Assembly: GCA_937124545.1 (NCBI GenBank)
Contig: CAKZKU010000011.1
Span: 1-58,262, forward strand
Source of the DNA: an uncultured Microbacteriaceae bacterium
Lineage (GTDB): Bacteria; Actinomycetota; Actinomycetes; Actinomycetales; Microbacteriaceae
Reading direction: 5' to 3'
Length of the DNA: 58,262 nt
In this document: positions 27,865 through 36,724 of the stretch, piece by piece
How positions within the stretch are numbered: the first letter of the stretch is position 1
Layout: each line of letters opens with the position of its first letter
The notes under the pieces: model-generated
Databases searched by the model: none
What the model was told of the DNA's origin: nothing
What the model saw: the letters and a program-made list of their open reading frames with translations, nothing else
Position numbers and translations under genes: made by a program

Positions 27865-29247
27865 CTAGCGCAGGTGGTCAACCAGTGCAGCCGCTAACCC
27901 GACATATCCCTGCGGGGTGAGTTCGCTGAGAGACTTCTTCGCCTCGGGCGAGATGTCCAGCCCGGCGACAAATTCCTGGAGCGCTTCCTGGTCGAGTTTG
28001 TTACCCCGGGTGAGCTCCTTCACTACTGCGTAGGGGTCCTCGATGCTTGAGCGGCCTTGGACAATCTCGGACCGAATGACGGTCTGAATAGCCTCGGCAA
28101 GGACTTCCTGGTTCGCCTCGAGGTCGGCTGCCAACAGTTCGCGGTTGAGGGCTATTTCTGTCAAACCCTTTGCCACATTCGAGAGGGCCAGCAGCGAGTG
28201 TCCCAGCGCAACTCCGAGATTCCGCTGGGTGGTGGAGTCGGTGAGGTCACGCTGTAATCGGGAGGTGACCAACGTGCTCGCGAGCGAGTCCAAAAGGGCG
28301 CAGGAAAGTTCGAAATTGGCTTCTGCGTTCTCGAAGCGGATGGGGTTGATTTTGTGAGGCATTGTGGAGGAGCCGGTGGCGCCGGGTTCGGGAATCTGCG
28401 TGAGGTAGCCGAGCGAGATATAGGTCCAGACGTCGGTGCAGAGGTTGTGCAGAATTCGATTCACGTGCGATACGGCACTCAACACATGCGCAACACCATC
28501 ATGAGACTCGATCTGTGTGGTGAGGGGGTTCCATTCCAAACCGAGGCCCTCGATGAAGGACGCGCTGAGTGCTGCCCAGTCGCGGGTTGGATCGGTGGCG
28601 ACGTGGGCAGAAAAAGTTCCGGTGGCACCGCTAAATTTTGCCGGGAACTGGGCCCTGGCAATCACCGGAGAGATTCGGTCTACGCGATGTGCAAACACCG
28701 CTAGTTCCTTACCAAAAGTGGTGGGGGTGGCGGGTTGCCCGTGAGTGCGCGAGAGCATCGGAACTTCGCGCCATTCCTGGGCGAGCTCCTTTAGGCGGTC
28801 ACGAACGCCTTCTAGCGCTGGTGACCAGACACTGTGCAGGGCATTTTTCGTAAGAAGAGCGTAAGAAACATTGTTGATGTCTTCACTCGTGCAACCAAAG
28901 TGCACGAGCTCCACCAGTGATTCCAGCCCGTTTTCGCACAACACATCCCGAACAAAGTATTCGACTGCCTTGACGTCATGTTTGGTCACTGCTTCATAAT
29001 CCGCAATTTGGCGCAGCTGGGTCTCGCCGAAGTTGGTAACAACAGAACGCAACTTCGAAATGGTGTCCGGCGACAAAGCAGAGACGCCGGCAAAACCGGC
29101 AGCGGTGAGGGCGATTACCCACTCAATTTCGACATGGACGCGTTCGCGATTGAGCGCTGCTTCGGAAAAATATTCGGGGAGATCGCCCATAGCGCTCTGG
29201 TAGCGCCCATCGAGAGGACTGAGCGGTTGGTGGCCTAACGCTGACAT
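27865..29247 (-). CDS. purB: Adenylosuccinate lyase
   Basis: PurB cleaves SAICAR and adenylosuccinate, releasing fumarate, in purine synthesis. The 460-residue protein shows the fumarase/aspartase superfamily features: the N-terminal SPLDGRYQ, HFGCTSEDINNVSYALL, LSRTHGQPATPTTFGKE and the signature GSSTMPHKINPIRFEN. The ATG at 29247 matches the family start MSALxxxxLSPLDGRY. An in-frame extension further upstream is not conserved. Confidence 0.96.
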   Translation of the reverse strand: MSALGHQPLSPLDGRYQSAMGDLPEYFSEAALNRERVHVEIEWVIALTAAGFAGVSALSPDTISKLRSVVTNFGETQLRQIADYEAVTKHDVKAVEYFVRDVLCENGLESLVELVHFGCTSEDINNVSYALLTKNALHSVWSPALEGVRDRLKELAQEWREVPMLSRTHGQPATPTTFGKELAVFAHRVDRISPVIARAQFPAKFSGATGTFSAHVATDPTRDWAALSASFIEGLGLEWNPLTTQIESHDGVAHVLSAVSHVNRILHNLCTDVWTYISLGYLTQIPEPGATGSSTMPHKINPIRFENAEANFELSCALLDSLASTLVTSRLQRDLTDSTTQRNLGVALGHSLLALSNVAKGLTEIALNRELLAADLEANQEVLAEAIQTVIRSEIVQGRSSIEDPYAVVKELTRGNKLDQEALQEFVAGLDISPEAKKSLSELTPQGYVGLAAALVDHLR

Positions 29248-29405
29248 GGTCACCTTTTCTCTCAGCGAAGCTTCTCTTCCTCTATTCTCCCCTATCCATC
29301 CTTGTCCACGGAGCATTGCGCTGCTGAGGTTTTCGGGAGGGCGAGCGAAGCCGCGGGGAACGCCTCGCACCTTAGGGATGATGCCCTGTCGGAAGGGCAA
29401 GAACG

Positions 29406-29627
29406 ATGGCGGCTGCAACGGAGGCTCGAGAAGCGGCCGCGGCTCTGCGCCGGATCTCGGCAGAGCTTGCGACCCATAGCCTGGGGACGTATTGGCGCTC
29501 GCCAGCAAAGGATGCGTGTGAGGCGGAGCTTGTGGCCCTGGAGCGCTCGGCGCACACCATTGCGCGGAGGCTAGAAATCTGGGCAGATCAGGAGGGCGCG
29601 GCGTCAGCGCGAGCCGAATCACTATGA
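29406..29627 (+). CDS. WXG100-like small helical protein
   Basis: The 73-residue Ala-rich protein is predicted as two helices (about 3-24 and 33-64) around a turn containing YWRSPAKDACEAEL. That resembles the W-x-G turn of ESAT-6/WXG100 proteins with Ser in place of Gly. Such proteins often partner larger type VII-associated proteins. No type VII machinery lies in this window. It is coupled to the hydrolase by ATGA, and GGAAGG lies upstream of its ATG. The assignment is by pattern. Confidence 0.65.
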   Translation: MAAATEAREAAAALRRISAELATHSLGTYWRSPAKDACEAELVALERSAHTIARRLEIWADQEGAASARAESL

Positions 29628-30745
29628 GCAATGGCCTGGTCGTGACAACGGCAGGGATGCTGTGGGTATCGGAAGACGAGATTCTTGCGTTGGCGACCTC
29701 ACTGAAGAACGTCCAGGCAGATCTTCTTCGGCTCAGCGAGCGAGTAGCGGCAATTCAGGTTTCGGAGCGGGACCCCTTCACCGAAGCATTGCGGAGTGTC
29801 CCGGCGGTGTCTTTGGGTCCGATTGCGGGATCGCTCGAGCGCTTGCTGCAGGATGCGGAAGCGTTGGGGCTTGCCGTGCGCCACTACGCCGAGGCAACAG
29901 CGGATCAGGAGCGTTGGCGGATTGCCTCCTGGGAGGTGCCGCGCGAGCAGTTACTGAGCTTGATGACCGTCGTCCTCGGGCGGGGCGATCTCTCCAGCGC
30001 GGTGTTGACGAGAGATATCTCGCCAGCGGCCAAGGTCCTCCTCGGTAATCCGGGCCCGCATTCCGTCGTAGTGCAATCGGTGAGCCCCGGCGGGCAAGCA
30101 GTGGACCGCGCCACGTCTCTGTCTGAGCGGGTCGAGAGAATCCCTGACGGTGAGAGCCCGATCCGTATTGAGCGATACCAGACGTCCTCTGGTTCCTGGG
30201 AATCGGATGTCTACATAGCCGGAACGCAGCATTGGGGGCTTGGCTCAAGCGCGGAACCCTTCGACATGGAAAGCAATCTCGCCCTGGTGGCGGGGGTGTC
30301 GGCGGCGTCCCTGGTGGCGGTGCAGGCAGCCATGAAGAAAGCCGGTGTTCGAGCGACAGACCGCGTTCATTACGTGGGTCACTCCCAGGGCGGGCTGTTG
30401 GCGAGCCGCCTTGCACAGAGCGGTCGGTATCTCACCGGGAGCGTTCTGACCGTCGGCGCACCTCTCGGCACAGCGCCTGCTGATGGGAGCTATCCGGCAC
30501 TCGCTATAGCGCACACCGACGATTTGGTGCCGGGGGTGGCCGGGGCTCAAGAACCGACCGGGCGCACCCTTATCGAAACCCACAGCGGTTCGTACCCACT
30601 GGATGTGGCAGGGGCCCACTCGCGGGAAGGTTACGCTCACACCGCGGAACGTGTGGACGCCAGCCCGGCCCGAGAATCGTTCCCCCAATGGGACCCGGCA
30701 GAGGGCAAATCCCAGATGTTTTCCGCTCGCCGGGAAGGAAGCTAG
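29624..30745 (+). CDS. Alpha/beta hydrolase with helical N-terminal domain
   Basis: The 373-residue protein has an N-terminal helical region (about 15-110; SEDEILALATSLKNVQADLLRLSERV) and a C-terminal alpha/beta-hydrolase fold with nucleophile motif GHSQGG near residue 250, preceded by VHYV. A possible acid/His pair is IAHTDDLVPG and the later YAHT. No signal peptide is visible. Similar WXG-N/hydrolase-C proteins (DUF1023-like) occur in actinobacteria, but the substrate is unknown. It overlaps the convergent holin-like gene by 4 bp. Confidence 0.75.
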   Translation: MSNGLVVTTAGMLWVSEDEILALATSLKNVQADLLRLSERVAAIQVSERDPFTEALRSVPAVSLGPIAGSLERLLQDAEALGLAVRHYAEATADQERWRIASWEVPREQLLSLMTVVLGRGDLSSAVLTRDISPAAKVLLGNPGPHSVVVQSVSPGGQAVDRATSLSERVERIPDGESPIRIERYQTSSGSWESDVYIAGTQHWGLGSSAEPFDMESNLALVAGVSAASLVAVQAAMKKAGVRATDRVHYVGHSQGGLLASRLAQSGRYLTGSVLTVGAPLGTAPADGSYPALAIAHTDDLVPGVAGAQEPTGRTLIETHSGSYPLDVAGAHSREGYAHTAERVDASPARESFPQWDPAEGKSQMFSARREGS

Positions 30746-31161
30746 CGGCGTTTTTTAACGAGTGGCCGCAGGACCATCCCGATAATCCAGCTGGTCAGAC
30801 TCAACACCAATGCTCCGATGATGCCCCAGTAGAAGTCCTCGACGAAGAGGCCAAAACCCAGCCCCTCGGACACTAGGTTCACCAAGAGAAGCAAGACACC
30901 GTTTACGACCAGAGATACGAGTCCCAGTGTGAGCAGGTAGATCGGAAAAGCCACAATACGAATGGCGTTGCCCACAACGCCATTGATCAAACCAAAGATG
31001 AAGGCGAAGAGGACGTAGCTCAAAACGAGAGGAAGACTGGGTCCGCCAGCAAAAAGCTCCGCTCCGTCTCCGTAGGGAACCATGGTGAGACCGGGAACAA
31101 TCCACACCGCTACGGCTAGTGCAAGAGAGTTGATGAGCAGTCGAGCAAAGAAGCGGAGCAT
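30742..31161 (-). CDS. Phage holin family 4-type (DUF360-like) membrane protein
   Basis: The 139-residue protein has four hydrophobic segments: LLINSLALAVAVWIVPGL, LVLSYVLFAFIFGLINGVVG, LLTLGLVSLVVNGVLLLLVNLVS and IIGALVLSLTSWIIGMVLRPL. The VPGL, FGLIN and NGVLLLLVN pattern is that of the widespread family often called phage holin family 4, encoded in ordinary chromosomes. No phage genes surround it, so a lysis role is unlikely. Function unknown. Confidence 0.8.
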   Translation of the reverse strand: MLRFFARLLINSLALAVAVWIVPGLTMVPYGDGAELFAGGPSLPLVLSYVLFAFIFGLINGVVGNAIRIVAFPIYLLTLGLVSLVVNGVLLLLVNLVSEGLGFGLFVEDFYWGIIGALVLSLTSWIIGMVLRPLVKKRR

Positions 31162-31274
31162 CCCCTAACTATGCCTGGCTACGTGACATTTCGCTAGCGG
31201 GTTGTGCCGCAAAGACGACGTTGGTCCGGGTGCTTTGTGGGGGAGGAATGGCGGCCCTGCGAAAGTGCCGCCGC

Positions 31275-31280
31275 TAGGTT
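31275..31280 (+). promoter_or_regulatory. -10 of the E1alpha operon, leaderless
   Basis: TAGGTT ends 7 nt before the ATG at 31287, which would put the transcription start at the start codon. GGCGGC (31250-31255) and GCCGCC (31267-31272) form an inverted repeat just upstream of the -10 and could bind a regulator, though it could also be chance. Confidence 0.5.
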
Positions 31281-31286
31281 AGAGGT

Positions 31287-32402
31287 ATGCCTTACACGGA
31301 TTCGACGCTTCGGCTCTTGAATCAAGATGGCACCTTGGTGCAAGGTGACGGACTTGACCAGTATCACCAGGCCATCTCTCATTTGACTGAGGCAGATTTC
31401 CGTGAGTTTTATCGGGTGATGACCGTGGTGAGGCGCTTCGATGTCGAAGCGGGAAACCTCCAGCGGCAGGGCCATATGGCTTTGTGGGTGCCGAGCATTG
31501 GCCAGGAGGCGGCGCAGGTTGGTTCCGCTTTTGCGTCGCGACCTCAGGACCATATATTTCCCGCCTACCGTGAACACACGGTGGGATATGTTCGAGGCCT
31601 TGACCTCCTGGACATCATCCGCATGCTTCGTGGCGTGACCAACGGCGGTTGGGACCCCAAGAAGACCAACAATTTCCACTTGTACACCCTGGTGTTGGCG
31701 TCGCAGACGCTTCACGCCACTGGTTACGCCATGGGCATCGGTTACGACGGAGCGTGTTCGAGCGGGAACCCCGATACGGACGAAGCGGTCATGGTTTATT
31801 TCGGCGACGGTTCCAGCAGCGAGGGGGACACGAACGAAGCTCTCGTTTTTGCTCAGAGCTACCAGACGCCTCAAGTCTTCTTCTTGCAAAACAATCATTG
31901 GGCAATCTCTGTCCCTGTTCGTGTGCAGTCGCGCACCCCGCTTTTTGAGCGGGCAGCAGGGTTTGGTTTGCCAAGCGTTCAGATCGACGGCAACGACGCG
32001 TTGATGAGTTACGCGGCAACCAGACTGTCACTGGATGCCGCCCGTGCGGGCCAGGGACCACATTTCATCGAAGCGCTTACCTATCGCATTGGCGCCCACA
32101 CCACGAGTGATGACCCGACGAAATACCGTGACGAAGACGAGTTGGCGTTTTGGCAGGCGCATGACCCTATCGACCGGTTCCGCGCGTTCCTGGAGGGACA
32201 AGGCGTTGAGGGCACATTCTTTGACTCGGTAGCCGAAGAAGCCGAAGACTACGCAGCCGATATTCGGCGTCGAACGTTGGCGATCGAAGACCCGCCCTTA
32301 GAAGACATCTTCCGTCACGTGTATACCGAAGACCACGCGTTGATGAGCGATGAGTGGGAATGGCTCAAGGAATACACCCAGTCGCTGGAAGAGGGGCAGT
32401 AA
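31287..32402 (+). CDS. 2-oxoacid dehydrogenase E1 component, alpha subunit
   Basis: The alpha subunit of a heterotetrameric, thiamine-diphosphate-dependent E1 has 371 residues. The TPP motif begins GDGSSSEGDTNEAL and ends QNNHWAIS, and IFPAYREHTVGYVRG and YRIGAHTTSDDPTKYR are typical of branched-chain or pyruvate E1alpha. Actinobacteria often have a separate homodimeric pyruvate E1, so a branched-chain 2-oxoacid (bkd) role is my first guess, but the substrate is open. It is coupled to E1beta by TAATG. Confidence 0.92.
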   Translation: MPYTDSTLRLLNQDGTLVQGDGLDQYHQAISHLTEADFREFYRVMTVVRRFDVEAGNLQRQGHMALWVPSIGQEAAQVGSAFASRPQDHIFPAYREHTVGYVRGLDLLDIIRMLRGVTNGGWDPKKTNNFHLYTLVLASQTLHATGYAMGIGYDGACSSGNPDTDEAVMVYFGDGSSSEGDTNEALVFAQSYQTPQVFFLQNNHWAISVPVRVQSRTPLFERAAGFGLPSVQIDGNDALMSYAATRLSLDAARAGQGPHFIEALTYRIGAHTTSDDPTKYRDEDELAFWQAHDPIDRFRAFLEGQGVEGTFFDSVAEEAEDYAADIRRRTLAIEDPPLEDIFRHVYTEDHALMSDEWEWLKEYTQSLEEGQ

Positions 32403-33376
32403 TGCACGAGCTTCCTATGGCTAAAGCCATCAACGAGGGCCTTCGCACCGCAATGGTCGAGAACAACAAGGTCATGGTTATGGGTGAGGACATCGCCCAA
32501 CTCGGCGGAGTTTTTCGCGTGACCGAGGGATTGCAGGAGCAGTTCGGGCCCAACAGGGTGGTGGACACCCCCCTGGCCGAGTCGGGAATTGTGGGAACCG
32601 CTATCGGTTTGGCGATGCGCGGCTATCGCCCGGTGTGTGAAATTCAGTTTGACGGGTTTGTCTACCCGGCTTTTGACCAGATTGTCACTCAGCTTGCGAA
32701 GCAAACGGCCCGCCATGAGGGGACCCAGTCGTTCCCGGTCGTGATTCGTATTCCTTATGGGGGACATATCGGCGCGGTGGAGCACCACCAGGAAAGCCCG
32801 GAAGCGTATTTTGCGCACACCGCAGGCCTGAGGGTGATTTCGCCGGCCAGCCCTAACGACGCTTTCTGGATGATTCAACAGGCCATCGCCAGCGAAGACC
32901 CGGTGATTTTCCTGGAGCCCAAGAGCCGCTACTGGCACAAAGCCCCCGTTGATGACGCCACACCCGCACCCGTGATGACCCAGGCAGCGGTAGTGCGCGA
33001 GGGATCTGATGTGACGCTCGTCGGGCATGGCGCGATGGTGAGCATGCTTTTGCAGGCAGCCGATGTCGCGCAGAGCGAAGGGGTCAGCGCTGAGGTGGTG
33101 GATCTGCGTTCGTTGTCGCCGGTTGACTATCGGACAATCGAAGAATCAGTCACCAAAACCCAACGACTGGTCATTGCGCAGGAGGCACCCTCTCAGGCCA
33201 GCCTCGGCAGCGAGATCGCCGCGACCATGACCGAGAGAGCTTTTTACCTGATGGAGGCGCCGGTGCTGCGCGTCAGTGGTTTCAACACGCCTTTCCCGCC
33301 GGCGAGGCTGGAGAGCCACTATTTGCCTGACGTCGATCGAATTCTGGATGCCGTCGACCGGAGCATGGCTTACTAG
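32402..33376 (+). CDS. 2-oxoacid dehydrogenase E1 component, beta subunit
   Basis: The 324-residue beta subunit starts LPMAKAINEGLRTAM and contains VMGEDIAQLGGVFRVT, RVVDTPLAESGIVGTAIG, GHIGAVEHHQESPEAYFAHTAGL and the C-terminal TGFNTP-like SGFNTPFPPARLE. It supplies part of the TPP site and binds E2. The ATG overlaps the E1alpha stop. An in-frame extension upstream lies within E1alpha and is rejected. Confidence 0.94.
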   Translation: MHELPMAKAINEGLRTAMVENNKVMVMGEDIAQLGGVFRVTEGLQEQFGPNRVVDTPLAESGIVGTAIGLAMRGYRPVCEIQFDGFVYPAFDQIVTQLAKQTARHEGTQSFPVVIRIPYGGHIGAVEHHQESPEAYFAHTAGLRVISPASPNDAFWMIQQAIASEDPVIFLEPKSRYWHKAPVDDATPAPVMTQAAVVREGSDVTLVGHGAMVSMLLQAADVAQSEGVSAEVVDLRSLSPVDYRTIEESVTKTQRLVIAQEAPSQASLGSEIAATMTERAFYLMEAPVLRVSGFNTPFPPARLESHYLPDVDRILDAVDRSMAY

Positions 33377-33399
33377 CGGTGCAGGAGTAAGGAGCAGAA

Positions 33400-34698
33400 A
33401 TGGCTGATTTCACTTTCCCGCTGCCGGATGTCGGCGAAGGACTTACCGAGGCGGAAATCGTTCAGTGGCGGGTCAAACCTGGTGATGAGATTGCGGTCAA
33501 CCAGATTGTGTGCGAAATCGAGACCGCTAAGTCGCTTGTTGAGCTGCCCTCCCCGTTTGTGGGAGTGGTGAACGAGTTGCTCGCCCAGGAGGGGGACACG
33601 GTTCAGGTGGGCGCTCCCATCATTTCTGTTCGCGGTGAGGGCGAAGCCGCCGAAGACCCCGTTGTCGACGAGGCCGTTGCCGATGTTGCCGGTAGCGTGA
33701 GTGCCGACGACGCTGCGCCGGTGAAGAATCTTGTGGGTTACGGAACCGGACCGAAAGAAACCGTTTCCAGGCGACGACGGGGCCAGCCAGCGGCGTCCGC
33801 TGAACCCGCTCCTGCACCTGTGGCAACTCAGCCTGGCGAAGCGGTGCTGGCCAAGCCGCCGATCCGAAAGCTTGCGAAAGATTTGGGTGTCGACCTTGCC
33901 AGCGTGACGGCTACCGGTGCCGGCGGTGAGGTCACCCGCGAAGACGTGATCCGCGATGCCGGCCAGGCGACCGTGTTCAAGAATCTTGAGACGCCGGCGT
34001 GGCCGGAAAACAGGGAGGATCGAATCCCCGTCAAGGGCGTTCGAAAAGCCATTGCGCAAGCGATGGTTACCTCCATGTTCACCGCTCCTCACGTGTCCGT
34101 TTTCGTCGACGTGGACGCGACCCGAACGATGGACTTCGTCAAGCGACTCAAGGCATCACCGGACTTTGCTGGCATCAAGGTTTCCCCCCTCCTGGTCATG
34201 GTGAAGGCCATGATTTGGGCAGTTCAGCGCAATCCCACCGTGAACTCGACGTGGACGGACGAGGAAATCATCGTTCACCATTTCGTCAATATTGGCGTTG
34301 CTGCGGCAACGCCACGGGGGCTGATTGTGCCTAACGTCAAGGAAGCCCAGACACTGAGTTTGAAAGAGCTAGCGATTGCGTTGGAGCATCTGACAACCAC
34401 GGCGCGTGAAGGTAAGACCGCGCCAGAGGATATGCGGCAGGGCACCATAACGATCACCAACTTGGGTTCTTTCGGCGTCGACACGGGAACACCGATTTTG
34501 AACCCCGGTGAAGTCAGCATCGTGGCACTGGGCACCATCAAGCCCAAGCCTTGGATTGTTGAGGGCGAAGTTCGATCACGGATGGTGACGACGGTCGCCG
34601 CAAGCTTTGACCACCGGGTCGTGGACGGGGACGTAGCAAGCCGCTTTGTGGCTGATGTGGCCAGCGTGATGGAGGAACCTGCACTGCTCCTAGACTGA
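33400..34698 (+). CDS. Dihydrolipoamide acyltransferase (E2)
   Basis: The 432-residue E2 carries one lipoyl domain at the N-terminus with lipoyl lysine Lys44 in EIETAKS, an Ala/Pro-rich linker, a peripheral-subunit-binding domain near 150-185 ([14 protein letters not shown]) and a catalytic domain ending with DHRVVDGD, which holds the active-site His and Asp. It transfers the acyl group made by E1 to CoA. No E3 (lpd) is in the window, so a shared E3 must be encoded elsewhere. The gene starts 23 bp after E1beta behind AAGGAG. Confidence 0.95.
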   Translation: MADFTFPLPDVGEGLTEAEIVQWRVKPGDEIAVNQIVCEIETAKSLVELPSPFVGVVNELLAQEGDTVQVGAPIISVRGEGEAAEDPVVDEAVADVAGSVSADDAAPVKNLVGYGTGPKETVSRRRRGQPAASAEPAPAPVATQPGEAVLAKPPIRKLAKDLGVDLASVTATGAGGEVTREDVIRDAGQATVFKNLETPAWPENREDRIPVKGVRKAIAQAMVTSMFTAPHVSVFVDVDATRTMDFVKRLKASPDFAGIKVSPLLVMVKAMIWAVQRNPTVNSTWTDEEIIVHHFVNIGVAAATPRGLIVPNVKEAQTLSLKELAIALEHLTTTAREGKTAPEDMRQGTITITNLGSFGVDTGTPILNPGEVSIVALGTIKPKPWIVEGEVRSRMVTTVAASFDHRVVDGDVASRFVADVASVMEEPALLLD

Positions 34699-34700
34699 TG

Positions 34701-34717
34701 TTGACAATCATTCTCAA
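34701..34717. promoter_or_regulatory. Zur-type operator of znuA
   Basis: TTGACAATCATTCTCAA is a near-perfect inverted repeat (TTGAnAATnATTnTCAA, seven of eight pairs) that resembles Zur/Fur boxes. It contains the -35 hexamer, so zinc-loaded Zur, encoded at 37509, would block RNA polymerase. Confidence 0.75.
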
Positions 34718-34730
34718 TAAGGTCTAGAAT
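34701..34730 (+). promoter_or_regulatory. znuABC-zur promoter, leaderless
   Basis: A -35 TTGACA (34701-34706) and a -10 TAGAAT (34725-34730) are 18 bp apart. The -10 ends 7 bp before the znuA ATG at 34738, predicting a transcript that begins at or next to the start codon. No ribosome site precedes znuA. Confidence 0.75.
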
Positions 34731-34737
34731 CGCTGCC

Positions 34738-35883
34738 ATGACAAATATCAGGGCTTTCTCCACCCTCGCAGTTGCCTCCGCGTTCGCCGTGACCGGTTGC
34801 ACTATGGGCTCGCCTGCTGAGGTAGAGCCCACCCCCACTACTGTCACGGAAGGCTTCGGTCTGTCTGTAGTGGTGAGCACCACAATCCTGGGCGATGTGG
34901 TGCGAGACATTGTTCGCTGCGAGACCGGCGATGATTCGACCGTCACCACCGTTATGCCCGTCGGCACCGACCCGCATGATTTCCAGCCCTCCTCCGCGCA
35001 GGTAGCGCAGATGGCCGCTGCTGACTTAGTCGTCGTGAATGGACTGGGCCTCGAGGAGGGCTTGCTTCCGGCGCTCGAGAGCATCGAAGCCGATGGCGCC
35101 GCCGTATTGAGAGTTGCTGCGCAACTAGACCCCATTGTTTTGGGTGGCGGTAGTGCGGACGGAAAAGAAGAGGATCACGACTCCTTTGAGGACCATTCGG
35201 AAGAAGAAGCTGACGACGACGACCACGGTCACGAGGAGCATGGGGAAGAAGAGGCTGACGACGATCACGGTCGCGACGATGATGACGCTCACGAGGACGA
35301 CGAGTCTGATGAGGAGCACTCGGAGGACGAAGGGCACGACCACGACCACGCAGGAGGGATGGACCCCCATTTTTGGCTTGATATGGACCGGATGGCCGAT
35401 GCCGCTGAGCTGATTGGCGAAGAGCTTCAGTCGATCGCCGGTGGCGGATTCGAAGTATGTGGTGACGAGATTGGCGAGAAGATTGAAAGCGCCGAACGGT
35501 CGGTCATCGAGATTCTTGACTCTGTGCCCGAGGGACAGCGCGTTCTTGTCACCGATCACGATGCACTGGAGTATTTTGCGCAGCGTTACGGCTACACCGT
35601 GGCGGGGGTTGTGATTCCTGGCGGCTCCACACTGGGTGAGCCAAACTCGCAAGAGTTAGCGACGCTCGTCGGCGTCATTCAGGATCGCGATGTTCCCGCC
35701 ATCTTTGGGAATAACGCTCTCGGGCAAGACGTCCTGGACGTTGTTGCCGGGGAGGTCGGCAGAGATGTCCAGGTGGTGAGCTTGTTCATCGGAAGCTTGG
35801 GAGGGCCGGACTCCGAGGCCACCACGTATGTCCAGATGATGACAACGAACGCTACTCTCATCGCGCAAGCACTGACAGACTAG
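34738..35883 (+). CDS. Zinc ABC transporter substrate-binding lipoprotein
   Basis: A ZnuA-type binding lipoprotein of 381 residues. The signal peptide ends in lipobox AVTGC with Cys21. Metal ligands expected from the family are His80 (TDPHDFQ), His211 (MDPHFWLD) and His274 (TDHDALEY). The acidic fourth ligand, usually in a (D/E)SLG motif, reads IGSLG here near 351-354. A very long Asp/Glu/His-rich loop spans about 142-205. It delivers zinc, perhaps manganese, to the permease. A Zur-like operator precedes it. Confidence 0.92.
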   Translation: MTNIRAFSTLAVASAFAVTGCTMGSPAEVEPTPTTVTEGFGLSVVVSTTILGDVVRDIVRCETGDDSTVTTVMPVGTDPHDFQPSSAQVAQMAAADLVVVNGLGLEEGLLPALESIEADGAAVLRVAAQLDPIVLGGGSADGKEEDHDSFEDHSEEEADDDDHGHEEHGEEEADDDHGRDDDDAHEDDESDEEHSEDEGHDHDHAGGMDPHFWLDMDRMADAAELIGEELQSIAGGGFEVCGDEIGEKIESAERSVIEILDSVPEGQRVLVTDHDALEYFAQRYGYTVAGVVIPGGSTLGEPNSQELATLVGVIQDRDVPAIFGNNALGQDVLDVVAGEVGRDVQVVSLFIGSLGGPDSEATTYVQMMTTNATLIAQALTD

Positions 35884-35887
35884 GCCA

Positions 35888-36724
35888 GTGGAATGGTTTG
35901 TAGAGCCGTTTGAGCTGGGCTTCCAGCAACGGGCACTGCTCGGCGGTGTGTTAGCCGCCCTGATGGCCTCCACCGTTGGGACCTGGCTAGTCCTTCGAGG
36001 AATGAGCTTCTTCGGCGACGCGTTCGTTCACGGAGTTGTTCCCGGGGTCGCTGCTGCGGTCGTCTTGGATATCAACCCGCTCCTGGGTGCCGCGGTAGCA
36101 GCGGCCGTAATGGTTGCTGCCATCGAACTGGTTCAGCGTAAAACCGTGTTGGGGGAGGACACGTCTATCGGGCTACTTTTTGTCGGCATGCTGGCCCTGG
36201 GTGTTGTGATCATCTCGCGGATGGATTCCTATTCCGGTTCACTAACCAGCATCCTGTTTGGTGACGCGCTCGGGGTGACAACAGCAGATATTTTCGGGCA
36301 ACTAATTGTGCTCGGCGTTGTGTTGATAGCTTCTTTGCTGCTCTATCGGCCACTGGTCGCGTTGAGTTTGAGCCGGGACAAGGCTGAGCTGTTAGGAATG
36401 CGACCACGCGTCGCCCATGCTGCACTGTTGATTTTGATTGCGCTTGCCGTCATCGGCTCCTACCAGTCGGTGGGAACCCTTCTGGTGTTTGGCCTGTTGG
36501 TGGGGCCGCCTGCCACGGCCAGCCTGCTGACGGGAACGATTCGCTCGATGATGATCGTTGCCGGAGCGATTGGCATTTTTTCCGTCTGGGCGGGGCTAGT
36601 ACTGAGCTACCACTGGGGGATTGCCGCTTCGGCAACCATGGCACTCGTCCCCATTGTCCTGTTCTTCGTTGTGCTGTCTCTCCAAAGCCTGCTTCGCTCG
36701 ACTCGACAGCCGGTGAGCGCATGA
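35888..36724 (+). CDS. Zinc ABC transporter permease
   Basis: The 278-residue ABC-3 family membrane protein has about eight hydrophobic segments, including the conserved LVLRGMSFFGDAFVHGVVPG near residue 40 and SYQSVGTLLVFGLLVGPPATA near 200. It forms the channel with two ZnuC ATPases. The start is GTG, 4 bp after znuA. The stop overlaps the ATPase ATG (ATGA). Confidence 0.94.
   Translation: MEWFVEPFELGFQQRALLGGVLAALMASTVGTWLVLRGMSFFGDAFVHGVVPGVAAAVVLDINPLLGAAVAAAVMVAAIELVQRKTVLGEDTSIGLLFVGMLALGVVIISRMDSYSGSLTSILFGDALGVTTADIFGQLIVLGVVLIASLLLYRPLVALSLSRDKAELLGMRPRVAHAALLILIALAVIGSYQSVGTLLVFGLLVGPPATASLLTGTIRSMMIVAGAIGIFSVWAGLVLSYHWGIAASATMALVPIVLFFVVLSLQSLLRSTRQPVSA

Noticed and set aside
30742..31161. 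Holin-like gene as a prophage remnant
   Set aside because: The family is widespread in ordinary chromosomes, and no other phage gene is present.
31250..31272. GGCGGC/GCCGCC repeat as a regulator site for E1alpha
   Set aside because: Short GC-rich arms are common in this DNA; position is suggestive but not enough.
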